Of a stretch of 64,000 bases of DNA, positions 21,871 through 33,979 are shown one piece after another (position 1 is the first letter of the stretch; each line of letters starts with the position of its first letter). This DNA is from Cavenderia fasciculata. Taxonomy: Eukaryota > Evosea > Eumycetozoa > Acytosteliales > Cavenderiaceae. Under the pieces are notes generated by a model that was given only the letters and a program-made list of their open reading frames with translations, was not told the origin of the DNA and searched no databases. The stretch covers positions 372,001 through 436,000 of the forward strand of contig NW_004457735.1 in assembly GCF_000203815.1 (NCBI RefSeq), given 5' to 3'. A program made the position numbers and the translations under genes.

Positions 21871-24342
21871 TTATTCACAGATAGGTAACAACAACCCATG
21901 ACTAAATAATTTATTTTGGTTTGCATGTTTTTTCAAATTAAAATGTTTGAAATTAATAAATTGGTTTACTTGATTGTCTTTTTTATACTTTGTAAGCAAG
22001 TAGCAAAGTGATAGAGGTTTAATTCTTTCTCTTTTGGTTTCACAGTCCAATTCAAGTGGTTTCATTTGATATTGATCTTTTTCGGGACCATTATAAAATT
22101 TGCCATAATGGGTAATGATTCGATCGATAGTATCAGTGATATAGTTTCGTCGAGACTCTCCAAGATAATGTGGTGATGGGTACTTAAGAACTTTAGAGAC
22201 AATCAAAAAGTTTGTTGTCCCAGGTTTGAATAGATTCCACATTGTTTCAAATTCTTGGTCGTCTTTAATAAAGTAAAATGATTGAATCCATTCTGCACTA
22301 TCGTCAATATCTACCTTGGAAGAGATGATTGAGGGTGAAAAAGATTGTGCAATAGTATAGGCTATTTGAAAGTGATTGTGTTCTAGAGCATAGTGAAGTG
22401 GAAAACATCCATAGATCCAATTGTTGTTTTTGATGAATTCTCCAACCAAACATGTGGCCACCTGAACAAAGCCTTTGTTGATAGACTGTTCGAGAATTTG
22501 TCTTCTTGTATCGACTATTGTATCATAGTACAAGTGATCCTTTGCAATTGGATGTACAACATACGATAAATTGTCACGTAACAATTCAATGTTGGAGTCT
22601 GATTGTGCAAGAGATGTTAGTAGGATTAAAGAAGGAATGCTCTGAATCGATTGGTATTTGGTAATCAGTTGAACAATATCCATTGAAAGAATAGCTGCAC
22701 ACCAATCTAGTCCCATTGTGTAGTTTCCAGGTAGCATCACTTTATGATCCTTTGATAGAAAACACTCGAGTGCAGTAACAGAGATGAGAGGTACGTTTTG
22801 GAATGGTATTCTAATGGTTATACTACTATTGATGAATGATTGTAGTATATATTCTAAAATCTTTTCATTGGATACACAGAGTGCAGAAACGATGATATCA
22901 TTTACATTGAGATGACCAATGAGCTTTGATGAACCACCATCTTGGGCTTCAATTGTAAAAAGATAAACTAGTGTCTCTAATTGGTTGGCTTTTATGATAG
23001 ACTCTACCAATGGTTGGTATTCAATACAAATGTATCGGTTTTCGACCAATTTTTTGACAAGGTCCAATGATATGATTGAAATATCTATGTCTCCATCTAG
23101 TCTATGGCTGTATAATTGAAGACCAAATCCTTGTGTTGTGCCTAAAGCACTCATTAAAAAGTATGCACATTGCAAATGGCTTTGCTTTAACGATGCATTT
23201 AAATGAGATGGTTCAAAATCATTGTAACCTAACGAATCATAAAGATATAGTAGGTAACCCAAATTACCATTTCTTGCAGCTACTGTTGATACTTCTTCGC
23301 TGTCATTTGATGGCAACTGATAGTCTATCATTTTCAATGTATCGGTGGTAGCCCATTGTTGAATGGAACGATAGGATTGATGATGGAATTCAACAAAATC
23401 TTGTGGGTCTGTGAAACTGTCCTTGATCCATTCTACTATCTCTTGATCGTTTGAACATTCCAAAGCAGCAATCAACAATTCGTGTCTTAGATCCAGACCA
23501 CATTCCAATGATCTTGTGACCATATGGAAAATGATTTGATACCTTGATGATCCCTCATCGACACAATCAACTCCGTACAATAGTTTCTTGACTAGGCTGG
23601 TAAATATACCTGGTCGATCGTACATCATAGATGGGGGTTGTGCTTTACCCGTTTGACCATTGTACAAAGGCCAGAGGACATCATCACATACTCGATCAAA
23701 CATTTCCACATCACCATGAGTGATACACCAATAAACGAGTGATTGAATGAATCTGTGGTCCAAATATGTGAGATGGTCTTGACTGTTTACCTTATTCACT
23801 ATATGATAGTTATTGTCAAACAGTATTTGTAGCATTTCTTTTGAAGGTGTTTCAAAAACGACTCCTAGCAATGCAGATCTTATCGTTGTATATTCAAACG
23901 AAGGTCCTATTCTATGTATCATAAATTTAAGTGCATCTATATTATTCCTTTTGAATATACTTGCTAATATATCTTTAAATATATCATTCTATAACGATAG
24001 TATTAAATTCTGTTAGTAAATTGATCCGTTAATTCATACCTCTAGAGGAATCCTCTTTTATATTTAGCTTACCGAAAAAGTATCTGATAATGATTTCATT
24101 GTCTGATAAACTTGATCAAAGTGTTTGATGAATAGATCTGTACGATGCAATAGAATGAATTCATTCAATGATATCATCTGATGTGACTTTAGTATCAACG
24201 AGTGACGACTAGCAATCATTCTATGTATACCCTCTACATGTTTAAATATCTTTGTACGGATATAATAATTGTTTATAATACTTTTAAAGTATCTATCTTT
24301 ATCACTACTACTATTATTACTATTATTATTACTATTATTCAT
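21871..24342 (-). CDS. Ankyrin-repeat-like family protein (array copy D, subfamily 1)
   Basis: Exon 1 is 24073-24342 and exon 2 is 21871-23988, phase 0; 795 aa. It is a recent tandem duplicate of copy C: exon 1 differs at only a few residues, and the C-terminal 140 residues and a central block are almost identical. The N-terminal part of exon 2 (region of SLVKKLLYGVDCVDEGSSRY) and the IDDSAEWIQSFYFIKDDQ region are more divergent, including a small length difference. The intervening 155 bp hold only AT-rich sequence. Function is unknown beyond ankyrin-type interaction. Confidence 0.85.
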
Positions 24343-24465
24343 TGTTTTAACCTCAAATGAAAAAAAAAGATAATAAAACTATTTTCAAGTTAGAGAAAGT
24401 TTTAGCTTTTTGGAGTTGAATTATTATTTTTATTTTAATTTAGTTGGTACTTGGGAATTATTTAT

Positions 24466-26840
24466 TTATTTCTTTGTGAATGGGATTATACCATCAGTTT
24501 GAATGTAATATTGATCTATATTGAAATCAGTGAAATCAATGACTGGACAATCTCTGTAATAATTAAATAGATGATGGATATTCAGTGGATCAATTTCCAA
24601 CTCGTTGTTGAGAGCAAGTGGTGTCATATTATATTGATCTTTCTCTGGACCATTATAATATCGAGTATAGTGTTTGATGATTCTATCGATTGTGTTGGTG
24701 ACTCGGTGTCTTTGTGAAAATGCGAAATTGGCACTTGATGAAATAGCCTTTGTTACAAATAAAGAGGGACTAGTCCAAGGTTGTATTACATCCCACATCA
24801 TTTCAAAGTCTTGATCATTATCTATAAAGTAGAATGAGGCCAAGATTTGTGGTTTGAGATCATCCATTTTTTTGAATTGGGTGGCGATCATTTGACCAAT
24901 GAATAGTGCCAGTTGAATATGTTTGTGTTGTAATGCTGTTCCAAAAAGTCTAACTCCACATTCCAAAAACAAGCCTTCAATACTTTCAAAACACTCTACC
25001 ACTTGAACCAAACCTTTCTTGCATAATTCTGGTAATATGTCATATCGCAGTATACGTTTGAATAAACCTAAATCTTGTCGGTGGTGTTGATTGATGACTG
25101 ATATTGTATCACGCAACAGCTTTGTGTTTTTAAAGTCTGGATGTTTTACCGATGAAAGGATTACCCAAGGTTGAATATTTCCACTTTCAATCGATAGACG
25201 ATCGATTAATAATTGAATGGTTTGTGGTGAGGTTGGAATTTGATATCTTTTGGTTCTAACATTGGTTAGAGAATTGAATGGAGATATTTCAATAGTGTGA
25301 CCTTTGTTGAAAAGTAAAAGTAGCGGACCATAACATATATTGTCGTCATTATAATCTACTATAAATGTTTGAGGTGGTCGACCCTCCGAGGAAGAGAAGA
25401 ACTTGTCCAACAACATTTCAGTGATGATTGGGTTATTCACTCCAAGAGACATGGTCACAAACTTTTTGTAAATTGCATGTGTGTCTGTAACGCGTTGCAA
25501 CAAGATAAACTCCAAAGTTTCAGGTTGATTTAATTTAATAGCCGATTCAATCAATCCATCAAAATCAGTAATTTTACATTGACTATCAACCAACCGTTTG
25601 ACAAGATCCAGTGACATGATTAATGGATCTATCATTCTATATAGTAGTGGTACACCACCTTGTTTGGTAACCGTGATTAAAAAGTTGGCACATTCCAAAT
25701 GTCCTCCTAGCAATGAGACCTGGAGTTGTGCACAGCTATCATGTTGAAATAGAGGTTTGAATTCTTTAATGTCATACATGTATGTTAGAAAATCCAAGTT
25801 TCCATGTAGAGATGCTCTATTTGACAATAATATTGGTGAATTAAGTAGTTGTAGTTTGAAATCTATTAATTCAAGTGTACTGGTTGTTGCATATCTTTCA
25901 ATTGATTGAAAAACATTAGATTCTTGACATAGTTTTTTAAAACCTTCTTTTGAATCATCAAAACTATCTCTGATCCATTTTATAATCTCTTGATTATTAT
26001 CACATTCCAATGCACCAATAAATAAGTTTGATCTTAAATCTAAACAACCAAATAGTATCAACTTTGATACCATTTCAAATATTATTTCATATTTTGATTC
26101 ATTACTATTATTTTCATTATTATTTGTTGAATGTTGTTGTTGAGTAGTTAATTTGTTGATTAAATTTCCAAATGATTCCCATTGACTATAAAAACCACAT
26201 TTGTTACTGATATCATCCAGATGATCTTTACAAATTCTATCAAACATCTCCAAATCACCATTCAAGACTACGTGTCTTGTAAGAATACCAACAAATGAAT
26301 TGTGATCATTATTAGTATCTTCATCATCAACATCTTCATTTTCATCTAGTAAATGATAGTTGTGCTGAATTAAAATTCTACACAAACCAATAGGTGGTTT
26401 GATAGAGCTAGCTCCAAGCATCATTGAACCAAGCATGGTCTTATCAAATATTCCAACCCTTTTCAACATATATTCAAATGCAATATATCCATCGTATTGA
26501 ATGATTGTTGTCAATATCTGCTTGATTGTGTGACTCTACATAGATTTGTTAATATACTTTACACTTTCATAAATAACAAATATTAACTTACTTGATCTTT
26601 AGAAACTGATTGATATACACTATCAAAGTGTTTAATGAATAGATCATTTCTATATACTTTGATGCATTCACATAGTGTAACTATCTGATTTGATTTGAGT
26701 GATCGTATGTGATGATTCTTGTAACTATCATTGATACTCTGATGTATGATCTCTACATGATTGAATATCTTTTTTCTGATATAACTACTTTGTAATAAAC
26801 TTTTAAATAGATTATTTATATTTACTTCTTTGTTGTTCAT
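24466..26840 (-). CDS. Ankyrin-repeat-like family protein (array copy E, subfamily 2)
   Basis: Exon 1 is 26592-26840 (MNNKEVNINNLFKSLLQSSY...; 83 codons) and exon 2 is 24466-26535; 772 aa. The ORF extends upstream to 26900, but paralogues start at MNNK, so 26840 is preferred. Ankyrin-like units include GNLDFLTYMYDIKEF, GGHLECANFLITV, SLDLVKRLVDSQC and NQPETLEFILLQ. The tail reads NTIDRIIKHYTRYYNGPEKD and then YRDCPVIDFTDFNIDQYYIQ. An Asn/Gln-rich linker near residue 220 varies in length between paralogues. It is the same subfamily as copies F, G and O. Confidence 0.85.
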
Positions 26841-26937
26841 TTGATACTTTGATTTAAATGAGTGAGGTGAGAGATACAAAGAAAACAAATATGAAGACAC
26901 CTCTTGGGAAGTTCAAAATTTCATTTTTTGGATTTAT

Positions 26938-29284
26938 TTATTTGTTGAATGGGATGACACCTAGTTCATTGTTTTGAATGTAATATTTGTCTACATTGAA
27001 ATCAGAGAAGTCAATGACTGGACAATCTCTGTAATTGGTGTATAGATGATGGATATTAAATGGATCAAATGATTGATCTCTGTTGGTAATTCTAATTGGT
27101 GTCATTTTGAATTGATCTTTCTCTGGACTATTATAATATCGAGTATAATGTTTGATGAATCTATCTATTGTTTTGGTCTTTGAGGATCTTTTTGAAAATT
27201 TAAAGCGTGAGTATGTGATAGCTCTTGAGACATATGAAGAGTTACTCGTGAGAGGTTGTAATACATCCCAAATCATTTCAAAGTCTTGATCATCATCGAT
27301 AAAGTAAAAATAATTCAAAATCAATTCTAGTCGGTTGGTATCCATTTCTTTGAAATGAGTGGTGATTGCTTGTCCCAAGAATAGTGCCATTTGAGTTTGT
27401 TTGTATTCCATTGCCGTTCTAAAAAGTGAGTCTCCAAATTTCCAAGCCCAGTCTCCAAAACATTCAACCACTTTAACCAACCCCATTCTACATGCTTCAT
27501 TCAATACATCGTGTTGTAATTCTTGCATATCTTCTTCGGGGTATTGGTTGATGAGTGATAGTGTATCTTTCAACAACTTGTAGTCACCTTGGTCATTAAA
27601 ATCTGGATGATTGACAGATACAAGTATCACCCATGGTGGTACTCTTTCAATCGATAGATGTTCAAGACATAATTGAACCACTTTTTGTGATACTATTGAT
27701 GGATTAGAAGTATAATATTCCAATGGATTAAATTCGATAGAATGACCTTTGTTGAAAAGTGATAATAGTGGAGCATAACATATTTTTTTGTCAATGTATT
27801 CAACTGTAAATGTTTTGGGTGGTCGATCCTCGGAAGAGAAGAACCTGTCCAACAACATTTCAGTGATGACTGGGTCATCCAATGCAAGCGACATGATAAC
27901 AAACTTTTCGTCGCTGTCAAAAAACTCCATATTTTCATCTTTCAACAGTGACAAGATAAACTCTAAAGTTTCAGGTTGATTTGATTTGATCGCTGATTCA
28001 ATCAATCCACTAAAACTCATCATCTGGCATTGAATTTCGACCAATCGTTTGACAAGATCCAATGACATGATTGATGGATCAATAGACCAACATTGTAATT
28101 TTGTATAACCTTCTTTGACTGCTATTGTCATTAAAAAGTTGGCGCATTCCAAATGTGGACCTGACAGTGAATCATGAAGTTGTGTTTTTTCAAATAGATA
28201 TTGGTATTGTTTCATGTCATACATGTATGATAGAAAATCCAAGTTTCCAAATTGAGCTGCTCTCGTTGACAATCGATTCGATGATGATACTAGTTGGTTG
28301 AATTCTATTAACTTAAGTGTATTGGTTGTTGCATATTTTTCAATTGGAAATAAAAGATAGTGTTGAAATAGTTGGTTAAAATCTTCTACTGTCCCATTAC
28401 CTTGTTCTTTTGAATCAAAACTATCTCTGATCCATTTAATAATCTCTTGATTATTATCACATTCCAATGCATCAATAAATAATAGTGATCTTAGATCTAC
28501 ACCAAAACTTAATAGTTTCTTGACCATATAAAATATTACATAATACTTTGATTGATTATTATTATCACCATTATTATTATTATTGTTGTTGTTATTTGTT
28601 GTATGTTGTTGATTATTTAATTTGTTGATTAAACCTTTGAATGATCGCTTGTCGACATAAAAACTAAATTTGTCACTGTTATGATCAAAATAATCATTAA
28701 AAATTCTATCAAACATCTCCAATTCACCGTTAAAGACTGCCAGTCTTGTCAGAACGTCAACAAATATCGCATGATCAGTTTCATTATCATTCTTTTCAGG
28801 TAAATGATAATTGTGCTGAATGAGTAGTCTAAATACATTGATAGGTGGTTTGATAAAACCATCTCTAAGGACTGTCATTTTGATTCTTCCAAACCTTTGC
28901 AACAAATAATCTAATTCAACATGTCCATCATATTGAAATATAGTATTTAATATCTGTTTGAATGTTTTATTCTACATAGATAATGTTATTAGGAATCACT
29001 TTATTTCTTTATAATATTAAACATACATTAAAACTAAACTCCTTTTCATTAGAGTATGACAACATTGATTGATATACACTATCAAAGTGTTTGATGAATA
29101 GATCGCTTCTATTTACTTTGATACATTCACATAATGAAACTATCTGATTTGATTTTAGTACTAATAAGTCACTACTAATGATACGCTGATGAATAATCTC
29201 TACATGATTGAATATCTTTGTTCTAATATAACTACTATGTAATAAACTTTTAAATAGATTATTTATATCTGCTTTGTTGTTCAT
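26938..29284 (-). CDS. Ankyrin-repeat-like family protein (array copy F, subfamily 2)
   Basis: Exon 1 is 29027-29284 (86 codons, ends FSFN before GTATGT) and exon 2 is 26938-28971; 763 aa. It has the family module IRTKIFNHVEIIHQRI, a polyasparagine linker (TTNNNNNNNNNGDNNNQ) and ankyrin-like units (GNLDFLSYMYDMKQY, PHLECANFLMTIA, NQPETLEFILSLL). It ends with the subfamily tail (YRDCPVIDFSDFNVDKYYIQ). No interruption is visible, so it is probably functional. Confidence 0.85.
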
Positions 29285-29420
29285 TTGTTTAAAGTGAGGT
29301 GAGAGATAAAGATAAAGATAAAGATAACTAACAAACTTTGAAGATAATACAAAAATGATAGTAGTTCAATCTTGGGGGTTTTTTCTTTTTCTGAATTATT
29401 TTCATCTTTTTTTTATTTAT

Positions 29421-31767
29421 TTAATTGTTGAATGGGATGATACCTAGTTCAATATTTTGAATGTAATATTGATCTATATTGAAATCAGAGAAGTCAATGA
29501 CTGGACAATCTCTGTAATTGGTGTATAGATGATTGATATTAAATGGATCTAATGGTAACCTCAAATTGCTGTAAATTTTAATTGGTATCATTTCAAATTC
29601 ATCTTTCTCTGGACCATTATAATATCGAGTATAGTGTTTGATGATTCTATCGATTGTGTTGGTGATTCGGTGTCTTTGTGAGTTTTTATACGCTTTATAA
29701 TTATATGTGGCGATAGAGACATGTGAAGCGTTACTTGTTATCGGTTTTAAGAGATTCCAAAACATTTCAAAGTCTTGTTCACCATGGATAAAGTGCAAAG
29801 AAGGCAATAGATCCATTAATGTCATATCATCGCAATGAGTAGCGATTGATTGCCCAATATAATATGCCAATTGAATATGTTTGTACTCCAATGCAGTTCT
29901 AAAGAGTGACACACCAAATTGCCAAACCCAGTCTCCAAGACACTCGACCACTTTAATCAACCCAATTCTGCATGTCAGGTTCATTATTTGTTGGTACATA
30001 ATCAAATCTTCTTGAGTGTGTGGGTGGATGATTGAAATTGTATGTTTCAACAACTTGTAGTCACTTTGGTCATTAAAATCTGGATGATTGACAGATGCAA
30101 GTATCACCCATGGTGGTACTCTTTCAAGCGATAGACGATCGATTAATAATTGAACAACTTTTGGTAAAAATAAAAAACAGAGTATCAATGCTGTTTGTTT
30201 GGGTTGTTTAATTTCAATAGAATGACCTTTGTTGAAAAGTGATAAAAGTGGTGCATAACATATTTTGTTGTCATTGAATTGAATTTTAAATGTTTGAGGT
30301 TGTTGATCCTCGGAAGAGAAGAACTTGTCCAACAGCATTTCAGTGATTGTTTGATTATCTACTTTCAGAGACACCAATACAAATCTTGTACCAAGTTCCT
30401 TCAACTCTTGACTAGAGACCTCTTTTAGCAATGACAAGATAAACTCCAAAGTTTCAGGTTGATTTGATTTAATAGCTGATTCAATCAATCCAGTAAAATC
30501 CATCATTTGACATTGACTATCAACCAATCTTTTAACAAGATCCAAAGACATGATTGATGGATGAATAGTCCAAAATATATGGGTATAAGAATGTTCACTT
30601 TCTTTAACTTCTTTAGCTTTAATTTTCATTAAAAAATTAGCACATTCTAAATGTCCGTCAGATAATGACGCCGCCAGTTGAGCTCTATCAAATAGATACT
30701 TGTACTCTTTCATGTCATACATGTGCGATAGAAAGTCCAAGTTTCCAAATTTAGCTGCTACAGTTGACATGACTGGTGGTGATTGTAGTTTGAATTCTAT
30801 TAATTCAAGTGTATGGGTTGTTGCATACATTTCAATTGAACTAATAACTCTTTTGTGTTGTTGACATAGTTTAATAAAATCATCTTTTGAATCATAACTA
30901 TATCTGATCCATTTTATAATCTCTTGATTATTCTTATCACATTCCATTGCAATAATAAATAATTCTGATCTTAAATCTACTAAACTATATCCTATTAATT
31001 TCTTGACCATATAGAATAGTATATCATACTTTGATTGATTATTATTGAATAAATCTTTGCATGATCCCCATGAGTGCCAGTCATCATCCATTGTTCGCTC
31101 AAAATTTATATTGTTTTTGTTGTTGGTATGATCTAAATAATCATGACAAATTCTATCAAACAACTCCAAATCACCATTCATTACTACTTGTTTTGTAAGA
31201 ATACCAACAAAGGCATAGTGATCATTATCATCATTTTCATCTAAATGATAGTTTTGTTGAATTAAAAGTCTACACACACCAATAGATATATAGTTCATAA
31301 ATGTAGCTCCGAGAAATCTATGATTGAGAAGGACGGTCTTTTCAATTCTTTCAAACCTTTTCATCATATATTCTAATTCAATATGTCCATCGTATTGAAA
31401 TATAGCTTTCAATATCTGTTGGAATTGTTGACTCTATACATAATTGTTGTTAGCTTTTAAACCCTCATGATTCATGTTGCTGTTAACATACATTTAAACT
31501 AAATTCCTTTTCATGAGATGACGACAACATTGATTGATATACACTATCAAAGTGTTTGATGAATAGATCACTTCTATGTACTTTGATACATTCACATAGT
31601 GTCATTATCTGATTTGATTTGAGTGCTAGTTTATCGTAACTGTAAATGATTCTCTGATGTATAATCTCTACATGATTGAATATCTTTTTTCTAATATAAC
31701 TATTATGTAATAAACTTTTAAATAGATTATTTATATCTAGATTTATATCTACTACTTTGGTGTTCAT
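29421..31767 (-). CDS. Ankyrin-repeat-like family protein (array copy G, subfamily 2)
   Basis: Exon 1 is 31492-31767 (92 codons) and exon 2 is 29421-31433; 762 aa. It follows the same plan as copies E, F and O: family module in exon 1, ankyrin-like units in exon 2 (GNLDFLSHMYDMKEY, DGHLECANFLMKI, SLDLVKRLVDSQC) and the NTIDRIIKHYTRYYNGPEKD tail. It lacks the long polyN linker found in F. One spot near TALILCFLFLPKVVQLLIDR looks locally divergent from paralogues (which have VTPQAVQLLIDR there), possibly a small replacement. The gene is otherwise intact. Confidence 0.85.
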
Positions 31768-31871
31768 TTGTATGATGATGCTTTGATTTAAATGAAATTA
31801 CTTTACATATTTTTTTTATCTTTATCGAAAAAGAAAAACAACCTTTTATTTAAATTAATTTTAAAAATATA

Positions 31872-31980
31872 TTATTTGCTGTTGAATGGGATGACACCAT
31901 CATTCTTATCATTTCCAATGAAATCTTTTTCTTGGTGAGTTTGAATGTAATATTGATCTACATTGAAATCAGTGAAACAG
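31872..31980 (-). pseudogene. C-terminal remnant of an ankyrin array gene (subfamily 2)
   Basis: On the minus strand this encodes FTDFNVDQYYIQTHQEKDFI and then a GVIPFNSK-stop ending, matching the last ~35 residues of copies E, F, G and O. Homology stops abruptly near 31978 and is followed at once by the acceptor site of a hAT transposase exon on the plus strand. The rest of this copy has been deleted or displaced. Confidence 0.8.
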
Positions 31981-32015
31981 GCTATAATATTAACCAAAAA
32001 TTAAATTAAATCTAG

Positions 32016-32485
32016 CATTTAAACTCAAATACTATGAATCAAAATGGGAACAAGAATATATCGATCTTGCAAGAACTTTTATTGAAGAATCATACGAAGA
32101 GTATAAATCTTTAATTTCAGATAAACCAGATGAACCAATCAAGAAAAAGCAATCATTAATTGATATGTCTGATTTATTAATGTTTTGTGCTGGTACACCA
32201 CCACAAGAAGAAGACGAACTTTCCAAGTATTTAAGAGAGGACATAATATTGAACCTGGATATCTCACCGCTCCAATGGTGGAGGGAGAGAGAACAAACCT
32301 ATCCTGCTCTCTCGAAGATGGCCAGAGATATTCTCTCCATTCCAACAAGCTCTGTACAGATGGAAAGAATTTTCACAAGTGGTCCCGATATAGTAGTTGC
32401 AAAACGATCATCTTTGAAAAGAGAAACAATCAGAAAGCTATTTTGCTTGAAGAGTTGGATGGACTTTGATTTCGAAACAAATTAA
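32016..32485 (+). mobile_element. hAT-family transposase C-terminal exon (remnant)
   Basis: This open stretch of about 155 codons is preceded by a splice-acceptor-like TCTAG and ends in TAA. It reads YLREDIILNLDISPLQWWRE, then QTYPALSKMARDILSIPTSS, VQMERIFTSGPDIVVAKRSS and TIRKLFCLKSW. This is the classic hAT dimerisation region (PLxWW, LARDxLSIPxSS, ExxFS, RxxL, LxCLKSW). The N-terminal catalytic part (DDE residues, BED finger) is missing, because the upstream 35 bp already belong to the breakpoint with the ankyrin remnant. The exon has no stop or frameshift, so the loss is recent or the segment is retained. Confidence 0.85.
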
Positions 32486-32544
32486 TTCATAAATAAAGAT
32501 AAAAAGTTTTATTATTTAATATATATTTGTTGGAAATACTTGTG

Positions 32545-32830
32545 GCATGTCCCAAGGTATTGGAGCTAAAGAATGTGAGGGCTGACTAGGGCCGAGGCTG
32601 AGCAGCCTCAATTTGGAGGACACCCTAAAAGATGTCAGCCTCAGATTGGGTCTCAGACCCTGTCTGAGACCTCAGCTTGGAGCCTTAACTTCATCCATCC
32701 ACTCAATAATCAATCGGATATAGATTCATTCTTCACGTCAAAAGGGGTCGATGATCGCTACTGAGGCCTGTTGCTGCAGTCTGAGATCTCACTCAGATCT
32801 TAGTTCATCAAGATATTTTATTTTATTTTA
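32545..32830. repeat. GC-rich palindrome cluster, possible hAT 3' end
   Basis: This is a markedly GC-richer block in AT-rich DNA. It contains a perfect 10-bp stem with 3-nt loop (GGTCTCAGAC/GTCTGAGACC, 32649-32671), GAGGCT-GAGC-AGCCTC (32594-32609), AGATCT-CACTC-AGATCT (about 32785-32801) and many scattered copies of CTGAG/CTCAG and GAGGC/GCCTC words. Repeated short words in both orientations next to a transposase exon resemble the subterminal motifs of hAT elements. No target-site duplication could be assigned. Confidence 0.5.
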
Positions 32831-33015
32831 TTTATTTAATATTGTGCCTTGTGTTGCTCTCTTCTCTTTGGTTATAATCATTATTAATAAACTATTCAAT
32901 AATGATCATAGCACAAACGAGTGAGAGATCGGCAGATCGTCAGATCAACCCATTTGTAGTGTTTTATTTATTTTTTATTCTCAATACTCAATCTGAATAT
33001 TTATTCTTTTAAATC

Positions 33016-33979
33016 ATGAAAGTTTCAAACCTATTATTTATATTAATAAGTTGTTATTTATAAATAAAATGCCAAGATGGAACCTATTGCAATGGAACAA
33101 AATGTGTAAATGTAGTACCAGAGAATGGAGAATGTTGGGGAAACGAATTTGCAGCAGTTGAATGTGGATTCTTGGCTTGTTTGAAAATAGATGGTTTGTA
33201 TCTTTCCCTTTTGACAAAAAAAAAAAGATTTAAAAACCAATTCCCTAACTTTATTATTATTTTTTCTTTGTTTGTTTTATTTTAATTTATTTCATAAAGT
33301 GTCAAAGGTTCATATGCACAATTAGGTGAATCATTTATGGGTGTGCCACTGGATCAAGAGTTTCAATTCAAAATGTCAACCATTTTTCAGTCTTGGTGAA
33401 GGCGAACGTTGTGACCGTTATACTGGTGCTGGTGACTATTTACAAACCTTTGATTTGTGTGATCAAGGCGCTGGTTTGTTCTGTTACAACTTTACCTGTC
33501 AAAAACAACCAGAAGCTACCCCAAAAACAATCAATTGCACCATTGGGGGCATTGTAACCCTATAGAGGATTGTTTTTGCACAACTACATCTAATGGAACC
33601 TGTATCAACCTAGAATTCAATACTGAGCAACCAAGTGTCCTGATGCTGTCAAGAACTTAGCCAAGTGTATGCTCGATGGTCAGTGCCACTTTACTGATTT
33701 TGATACACATACACCAACCTTTAAACCACTTGGGGAACTTGTCAACATAGAAAGTGTGCCATGGAAACATGTATTGCCGATGCTGCTTGTGAATTTCCTA
33801 TCGACCATCCATTCAGTTATCCAGAAGTGTGTTCAATCAGATGGAAAAATGAATTTTGTCCAGGTTTCACATCAGGTATACCATCCATCTTCCCATCATC
33901 CATGTCAAAGTCATCTGTTCCATCTGGTTTATTTGCTTTCATTGTCATGGTATTAATATTGTTTATTATTAATCTTTAA
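33016..33979 (+). pseudogene. Cys-rich surface-protein pseudogene
   Basis: An ATG at 33016 opens a signal-peptide-like stretch (MKVSNLLFILISCYL) that runs straight into an in-frame TAA (33061-33063). After the stop the same frame continues as a Cys-rich domain (CQDGTYCNGTKCVNVVPENG, ECWGNEFAAVECGFLAC). A second exon (from about 33300) is readable only by switching frames more than once: GESFMGVPLDQEF, then GEGERCDRYTGAGDYLQTFD, then CIADAACEFPID. It ends with a Ser-rich, hydrophobic C-terminus (SSVPSGLFAFIVMVLILFII) typical of GPI-anchored proteins. Family: dictyostelid Cys-rich secreted proteins, exact member unknown. The stop and several frameshifts indicate a dead gene. Its end overlaps the end of array copy H by 4 bp, tail to tail. 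Confidence 0.75.
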
